64,000 bases of DNA from Chlorocebus sabaeus. Taxonomy: Eukaryota > Chordata > Mammalia > Primates > Cercopithecidae. The notes under the pieces are model-generated. The model saw nothing but the letters and a program-made list of their open reading frames with translations. It was not told where the DNA came from and ran no database searches. Positions 57,346 through 64,000 of the stretch are shown here, in pieces. Numbering within the stretch: position 1 is the first letter of the stretch; each line of letters opens with the position of its first letter. The position numbers were made by a program, and so were the translations under genes. The stretch is taken from positions 79,942,382-80,006,381 of the forward strand of contig NC_132912.1 of NCBI RefSeq assembly GCF_047675955.1. The letters run 5' to 3'.

Positions 57346-57964
57346 TGATACATCTGGATAAAGGAAACCAGAAAAATTGGTCAAGGATTTCCAGATATGA
57401 CATTTGAAGTGCTGGTCCTGGCTGGTCACTCCCAGGGCAATCAACTGGAGGTTGCTGTGGCTGATAATGGCGTTAGGTAGGTTTCTCCCTCAGCCATAAG
57501 CTTCTCTTCTCTGTGACCATTCTCTGGTTTTTGGGTATAGCTTCACTCTTGGCTACTTACCTGCGTGCTCTGACTTCGACCCTACTTCCTATTTTCCACC
57601 ATAGTTTTTTATTTGCTGGATTTGCATTCTAACCAGCAAAGCCATATTGGTGACAGTTATTTGCTTCACTTATTTATTTCAACTTTGATCCAGTGTTTTG
57701 AATATCTAGCTATAATTTGAGGCATGTATAACCTTCTGAGAAAAGAGTCAGCAATTAAGATGTCAGCCTTGTCAGGATTCCGGAGCACTATGCTGATAGG
57801 TACTTGGAAATGATATAGATAGAACATATGCTAAAACCTTCTGGCATGTAAATATGTTGCTCTTTAACAGAAAGTTTCCAGGATTCAATAGTCAGCCTTT
57901 TGCAATGATTAAGGTTTTCTGGGCTGGATTCAGCCTCCCTTAGTAATTTATATATATATATTAG
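57346..57964. other. No recognised feature
   Basis: Unique sequence. Confidence 0.4.
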
Positions 57965-58185
57965 AAAGGGAGGCAGTATGTGGTATAAGGTAAAGTAGGT
58001 GAGCCTGAAAGTCAGACTGATTCAGACTCAAATTTTAATCCCACCCCTTACTGTCTGCATGTCCCTGGGCTTCACACTTTACCTCTTTGAGCTCTGGTTA
58101 TCCATCTGCAAAATAGATGTGATACCTACCTTATGGGATGGTTTGTAACACCCAGTATGGTGTATAGCACAGGCCACCACTGAGC
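57965..58185 (+). mobile_element. MIR
   Basis: Plus-strand MIR: gcagtatgtggtataaggt, gcctgaaagtcagactgattc, actgtctgcatgtccctggg, tggttatccatctgcaaaatag. Confidence 0.85.
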
Positions 58186-59924
58186 AAATATGAGTTCTCT
58201 TCATCTTGACTGGAAGATAATGCTTTCCAAAGTTCTTGTCTTCAATGAGTGCATATATATGTACAGGAAGACTGATTAAGCCTTTTCTCACATAAAGACT
58301 GTTTTTCTTTATAGGCCTTTATCTGTTCCAACTCAAAGGAAGGTTTAAGCCCTCTCATTTCCTTGATACCTCTGCGTGAGATAAGACTTGAACTCAACAT
58401 ACAACAGCTTGTTGAGTGTGTTCCATACATCTGTTACGTGCAAGTGTTCTTCCTGCCGGATCTGGGGAGCAGTGAGAGTCACATTTTGCTAGTAGACTTA
58501 GCTATTGATGATTTCAACACAACATTTATCATGACATAGGGGACGCTTTTGAAATGGTGCAGGAAGCTGAAATGAGTAATGTGGCAAGTCAAGGCTCACA
58601 GCCATAGAAGGAACCACTTCTCGGCTGGGTAGGGAATGTGTTTCTTCTCAGACTCCTCTTTTCTGTGAATTCCATGCTCCCTGATAAAGACTGGCCTTTC
58701 CTACCAGGATACCTTGTTAAAGTAAACTCAAGAGTTTTTGCGAATGATGTCAAATGTGGCCAAACAAAGGCTTACAGTTGATGAGTACAAACATAGCAAG
58801 GTTTTACCTTAATCAGCTCTTAGACATACTCACCAGTGTCTAAAACTTGTTAACTATTCTTTTGCTTTTAATTCAACAGCTGTGTAAGTGTTTTTATATA
58901 GAAGCCATACTTTTTAAATGAAAACATAATATTTTAATCACCAAATGAGGGAAGACTTTCTCTCTACAGAAACGTGTGTTTTAGAAAGGATCCTGTGTAC
59001 TTTAAAAAAATCATCTCATGAGACCAATTAATTTGATTAATAAAAAAGCTTTTAAATTATTTTTAGTATTGTACTGTTAACTGTGTTCCAAAAGAAAATG
59101 TTCCTCAACCCAAACTTATAATTGTGCTTATTATTTTTCTAATTCAGCATCAAAAAACTAAGAAATGCATCATTTTTAAAAATCAGGAAGTACAGGGAAC
59201 TAAGAGACTGACTACCTTCCATTTTTATGTTCCTCTTCTAATTGTCAATCTTGCTACTCATCAACTGCTGACACTAAATTTTCTGATGGCTTGAAGTCTA
59301 ATAATAAAGCTACATTTTTACTTTTTTTCAAGCACTTCTTTATAGACAGAAACAAATTAAGATTTACCACTTTCAACTAATAATTTGAAGCTCTAGAAAT
59401 TGTCAGTACCAATATGGCACTCCTACAACATGACTTTAGGAGGCAGGAACTGTTGCATGAAGTCAGAAAGAGTATTCAAAAGTTTGTAAGTGCTTTCTGT
59501 CACTTTACTTGAAATTATTCGGTTTTAAAAAATCATCCTTATGAAATAAGCAGAGAAGCTCTTATTAATACAACTTGATAGATAAACAAACTGAATCTCA
59601 GCTTACATGACTTGCACAAAGCCACATATTGACCCACCTATGAATACAGCACAGGCCTTTGTCCATTGATTTTTCCATCATTCCATTATCTAACTGAACT
59701 CCTTTAAGAGACTACATACTCCCATTCACATACTTTCCTTGTAAGAAGCAAGTAAGCTTTGTTCCTTGGTGGCCTGGACTTTAAACATGAATGGATAATA
59801 TCTATAACTAATGGATAGAATCTGCAACTAAGTATAGGGAAACTAAGACTAGCTCATAAATGCTTATGAATCCTTCTGTGTGTGTCTCCGTTTTCCTTTC
59901 TAATTATTTATTTCTTTATATTTT
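58186..59924. other. Unique DNA, 1.7 kb
   Basis: No confident repeat, RNA gene or exon recognised. Minus frames at 58079-58430 overlap the MIR and carry no recognisable motif. Confidence 0.45.
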
Positions 59925-60056
59925 TATTTTATTTTTGTAGAGATGGGATTTTGCCATGTTGCCTAGACTGGTCTCAAACTCCCTTCTTCAAGCGATCCTC
60001 CTTCCCCAGCCTCCCAAAGTACTGGGATTTACAGGTGTGAGCCACTGCACCTGGCC
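59925..60056 (-). mobile_element. FLAM-like Alu monomer
   Basis: Antisense left-arm-only Alu: gtagagatgggattttgcc, atgttgcctagactggtctc, aaagtactgggatttacagg, tgagccactgcacctggcc. No right arm is present. Confidence 0.85.
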
Positions 60057-63000
60057 TTCTTTCCCTTCTTTAAGAGCATTTGAGTCTGTAGACAGATCAC
60101 ATCTTGTCATATGTGTCCGTTATGTGTTTCCTGTAAAACCTAAAGGGAGAGAGACTGAAAGCTGGTCTGTGGCTATCAGTTGTGCTGATGCCAGTTCAGT
60201 TTACCAATCACGTTTACCAGGCTCAAGCTTTTAAAATGAGGCTCTGTGGAAATGAATTGCTCATTTTAGGGACTTGAACAGGGCTGTGATCAGCCATTTC
60301 CAAGAATGGTGGAATATACTAAAAGATTAAGCTGTAATCATGTGTTTACGGGAAAATTTAAGACAGCAAAACTTAAATCTCATTCTGCTGTTCAATAGCC
60401 ATCTAGGGAGCAGCATAGAAAGTGGACTACAATGTTGGTGTTTATGGAGAGAAAGTCCACTTTCTACCTTCTAGCTCTTGAACTTGGTGATTTAGTTGTT
60501 TGGAGCTTACTTGTTTCAATAATAAAGCACATTATCTATGAGTGTTGGAGCCTTTCTTTCCTATATGGGAGTTGTCTCTTTTGAGCGTAGGTGGTGGCCA
60601 CTCACTGAAAATGTGATAGATGGGCTTAAAGCATTGGAGAAGTTCTTTCCAGATCTTTGGTTCTGGAAACCCCCAAAGCATTATTCTATTTTCCTTTTTT
60701 ACTTTTTGCAAATTTAGGTAACCTTGAAAAATATACTGAGTAGCTAGCTTCTATTTCCACAGCTCTGGCATGGAAATTTCTTACAGGCTAGAACTGCTGC
60801 TTAAATTGGTTGCTATGCAACCAGGAGAGGAGTTCACAAGCTTTGTCACAAGCCAGCAATCAAATGAGAGGCAATATTTTATTTCATGTGTGTTCTCTTT
60901 CTGTCAACTTTTGTGTTTGATATTGTTTGTTTACATCTTTTGGGAAGTTTTTATTTGTAGAAATACCTTTTCCAGAGAAACTTTATTTGTTGAAGGCATT
61001 TTGGTTTGATCTTGCTACATTAAAAGGTGAGCTCCACCTCAAAGGCAGTAGGTATTGAATTAGACCTTGAAGCAAATAAAAGAGTTCTTATAAAAACATG
61101 ATGGTGTTACAATACTGCTTTGGCTACTATCTTATTAAGAAAACATATACGTAGCTTCACATTCTTTCTACTGCTTATTTTTACTTATTGTGTGCTTTTT
61201 GACATAAATCAGTGACTCAAAACCTACTGTGCCTTCGTCCTCTTGACCTTGAAAGTCATCTCTGAATACAAGATCATTTAAAACTTTATAGTCAGGATTT
61301 GTTCTGGCTGAATTCTTTGGAGCCATCTTTTAGTTAAATCCCTCTTAACCTTAGCAGATACTGTCTTTCCAATACTAATGAGCCAGTTTTTAAATAAATG
61401 CTTGAATAAATGCTTGTAACCAATGTTTATATTTACATTATCTATTTTCAATTATACATGGATGTGTATTGAGTGAGGCTGAGGAGGGCACGTCAGAACT
61501 GTTCACTGTATTCTTACAGGTAGACAAGCAGATATGGGGACACTAAAATGAGACAGCTCTTGTCCAGTGTCCCAAAAATGGAAAAGATGGTTTGCAGAAA
61601 CTACGTATCAATTAGCTTGATACCAGTATCTGGCAAAATTGCAGTCTGGGTTCTTGAACTAATAGCTTGTAATTCCATAGCCACTGGATATGGGTTTTGG
61701 TAACTCGTTTGATTAAATATTTCTTGTGATAATCAACATTTCATTATGGTAATCTCTAATTTTAATGCTTTAGAAATAGCACTTAGCATTTTTTACTGCA
61801 AATGGCTTTCTATTTAAATTATTTGAAGAAATGAAACAACATTGAAACTGATGTAAATGGTGTTGAAATTCAGGGATATAATATTTGGATATAAACTTTA
61901 TAATTTGCATTTCCCCCTCCTAATTTGGCCTACTATAGGAAAATCCTTTTTGCTCTTTTGCCTTTTAAAGTCAATATTTAGCACTTCATTGCATTGCGTG
62001 ATGCCACACTCACATTTTAGGAAAGTGTGATTCAAAACATTCAGGATGAGCTGTCTTTACCGTTTGTGCCCTCCTAGAGCAAGTGAGGTTCTAGTTAGGG
62101 CCCTGTCACTGCTGGGGGATTGCATTTGCTATGTCAGTGCACTAATGGCTGTTAGAAAAAGGCCTGATACCTCCTCTTAGTTTCCAAACTCCTTTTGAGT
62201 TCTTCATAGAAAAGTGGAGAATGAACCATTTTAAATCAAACCATAAAGCACAAATTAGGGATGTTGATTTCTTTCACTTCTTCAACACACAAGCATTTGC
62301 TGAGTAGGGTCCTTCTTTGGTTTCGAGACAAGTGGAGCAGATACATTCTGCATCATGTACTAAACTCTCATTCTGTCCCCCTTTTTTTAGATCCCTTTAG
62401 CAGACTGATGAACCTATAAGAAGGAAAAATTTAAATGTGTAAAATGAAATATAAGAAATTATATTGAAATCATTATTGAAAAATTTAAAAATTGTGATAA
62501 AGTAATAGCTATAGATTACTGTTGCATTAAGTAATGAAATCTAGGAGAGGGTCTAACACCAGCTATTTGATCTCATGATGTTTTAGGTCATATCAGGAGG
62601 TATCTGCCTAAATGTAATCTGTGAATACTACTGTGACTTGTATCATGCCTGTATTTATAATGGAAGGAAATGCTAGATTTTAGTGAGATGCCTGTGAAAA
62701 TAAAGATGTACTTTTCCCATCCAAACTCTATCCACAGACCCATTTGGAGGGGTCCATATATCCCAATTTAAGAACCCCTGATTACATGGTCCCCATTGAC
62801 ATAAAACATAACATTTAATATTAAAATAAGGTTATGATATACCCTTTTCAAATGGTAAGGCCTCTAGTGTTGGTATCCTTGGGGGATAATTCCAATTGAT
62901 ATATGTCACTCAAACTATATTAAGCATGCATATTAGCAGAGACAAGTGAGTTTCAAACATGCGTATTTTCTGTGCAGCCTAATTATCAATAGAATGGTAG

Positions 63001-63194
63001 ATTTTTACAAAAGATGCCAAATGACTGGCCCTACTGCCAACCTTCCATTATATTGTGGAGGGAGGATAAGAAATGAAGTCATAGTTTAAGTGGTGAAATT
63101 TCATCTGAAGAGGCTGTAAGTTACCAAGGGGAAATGTACCAACACGTTAGTAAATAATGCCAGTAGTCATATTGAAAATCTTCTGCATAAATAA
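60057..63194. other. Unique DNA, 3.1 kb
   Basis: The longest stretch without a recognised transposon. It contains a palindromic GGTTGCTATGCAACC at 60808-60822. A weak L2-like patch at about 62285-62345 (acacaagcatttgctgag) is too diverged to call. Frames at 59956-61009 show no family. Confidence 0.45.
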
Positions 63195-63335
63195 TAATAC
63201 TGATTTTACAGATTTTTTGTGAGAAATAAATGAGTTAATCTGTACATAACACTGAGAGTCATGCCTGACACATGGTAAGCCCTGTATTAATGCTACTCTT
63301 ACTATTCCAGTGTTAGCTATTATTACTACATTTTA
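63195..63335 (+). mobile_element. MIR 3' half
   Basis: Plus-strand MIR: tgtgagaaataaatgagttaatc, gagtcatgcctgacacatgg, taagccctgtattaatgc. Confidence 0.75.
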
Positions 63336-63479
63336 CAAAAGTGATCCATCTATCTTTAAAGGAAGATTTCATGCACAAGCAAGTTTGTGCACACAGTCTT
63401 TTTATGACTGCATCTATATACGCTGTACTTCACCCTGAGCATATCAATAAATTTATTTGAGATTATTTCACATAGAATT

Positions 63480-64000
63480 GCCTTGTTTTTTAAAAAATAA
63501 ACTTTGTCTTTTAGAATAATTTCAACCTTACTGAAAAGTTGTAAATGCAGTACAGAGTCTGCAGACTCCACGCCCAGTTTCCCCTATTGTAAACTTCTTC
63601 TATTACCATGACACATTCGTCAAAATGAAGGAATCAACGTCAGTACCACGTTACATTATATTAGCTAAACTCCACACTCTATTCAGATTTCGCTAGTTTC
63701 TCCCTAATGTCCTTTTTTATTTTTTGGTTCCAGGATCCCCCCCATTATCCAGGTCTCCTATAGCCTCTTCTCATGTCTGAGAGTTTCTCCATTTTTTCTT
63801 GTTTTTGATGACCTTGATGGTCTTGAGGGATACTGGTTAGATAGTTTGAATACCCCTCAATTTGAGGTTGTCGGACATTTTTCTGATGGTGACACTGGGA
63901 TTATGGGTCTTGGGAGCTTGACCACAGAGTTGAAGTACCATTCTTATCACTAATAGCAAGATTATCTGATGTCAACATGACTTACCATTGATGTTGCTAA
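63480..64000 (-). mobile_element. L1M 3' UTR-type fragment, runs off the window
   Basis: Antisense L1M-type 3' sequence: gaataatttcaaccttactg, cccagtttcccctattgtaaac, cacattcgtcaaaatgaagg, ctaatgtccttttttatt, ttttgatgaccttgatgg, ttgaggttgtcggacattt. The minus frame at 63356-63571 partly overlaps it. Assignment to L1M is from a recalled pattern. Confidence 0.65.

Noticed and set aside
1..64000. CRISPR arrays, bacterial operons, tRNA or rRNA genes
   Set aside because: The window is clearly primate nuclear DNA. tRNA-like signals are the tRNA-derived heads of MIR elements, and no direct-repeat/spacer array was seen.

Overview
The window is nuclear DNA of a catarrhine primate, most likely human. 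It carries AluJ, AluS and AluY-type SINEs, FLAM-like Alu monomers, numerous MIR and L2 copies, old L1M fragments in both orientations, hAT (MER5A/MER20-like) DNA transposon relics and old LTRs of ERVL/MaLR character. The sequence is AT-rich and CpG-poor, with no CpG island. No protein-coding gene is recognisable. Long open frames fall in Alu, L1, L2 or simple-repeat sequence, or lack any family feature. The layout fits intergenic DNA or the inside of one or more very long introns.

Layout: 1-3260 holds an old LTR, a MaLR-like repeat and a nearly 2-kb minus-strand L2 that was later invaded by another repeat and an Alu. 3261-11600 is mostly unique DNA with an Alu, a MER5A-like relic, a TAATA pentanucleotide array and an L1M 3' end. 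11640-15575 is a scrambled L2/L1M region with a long polypyrimidine tract and a 207-bp segment that recurs inverted at 17934-18140. 16088-20735 contains old and young Alus, including a head-to-head pair with a trailing third copy. 21850-28975 is L2, Alu, MaLR-like and L1M sequence. 29616-32279 and 35081-37162 are the cleanest unique blocks, and the latter holds a cluster of RFX X-box-like sites. 32280-35080 has a three-unit Alu, an AluS and an L2. 37163-49960 is dominated by MIR and L2 copies plus one L1-interrupted LTR and a plus-strand L1M. A well-formed 39-nt candidate exon lies at 49963-50001. 50700-64000 has further Alu, MIR and L1M relics around long unique stretches and an AT-rich palindromic microsatellite.

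The two strongest signals not explained by ordinary annotation are the 98% identical inverted 207-bp duplication (14739-14945 versus 17934-18140) and the in-frame microexon candidate at 49963-50001. Repeat family names come from recalled consensus patterns, not a database search. Boundaries are approximate unless target-site duplications are given.
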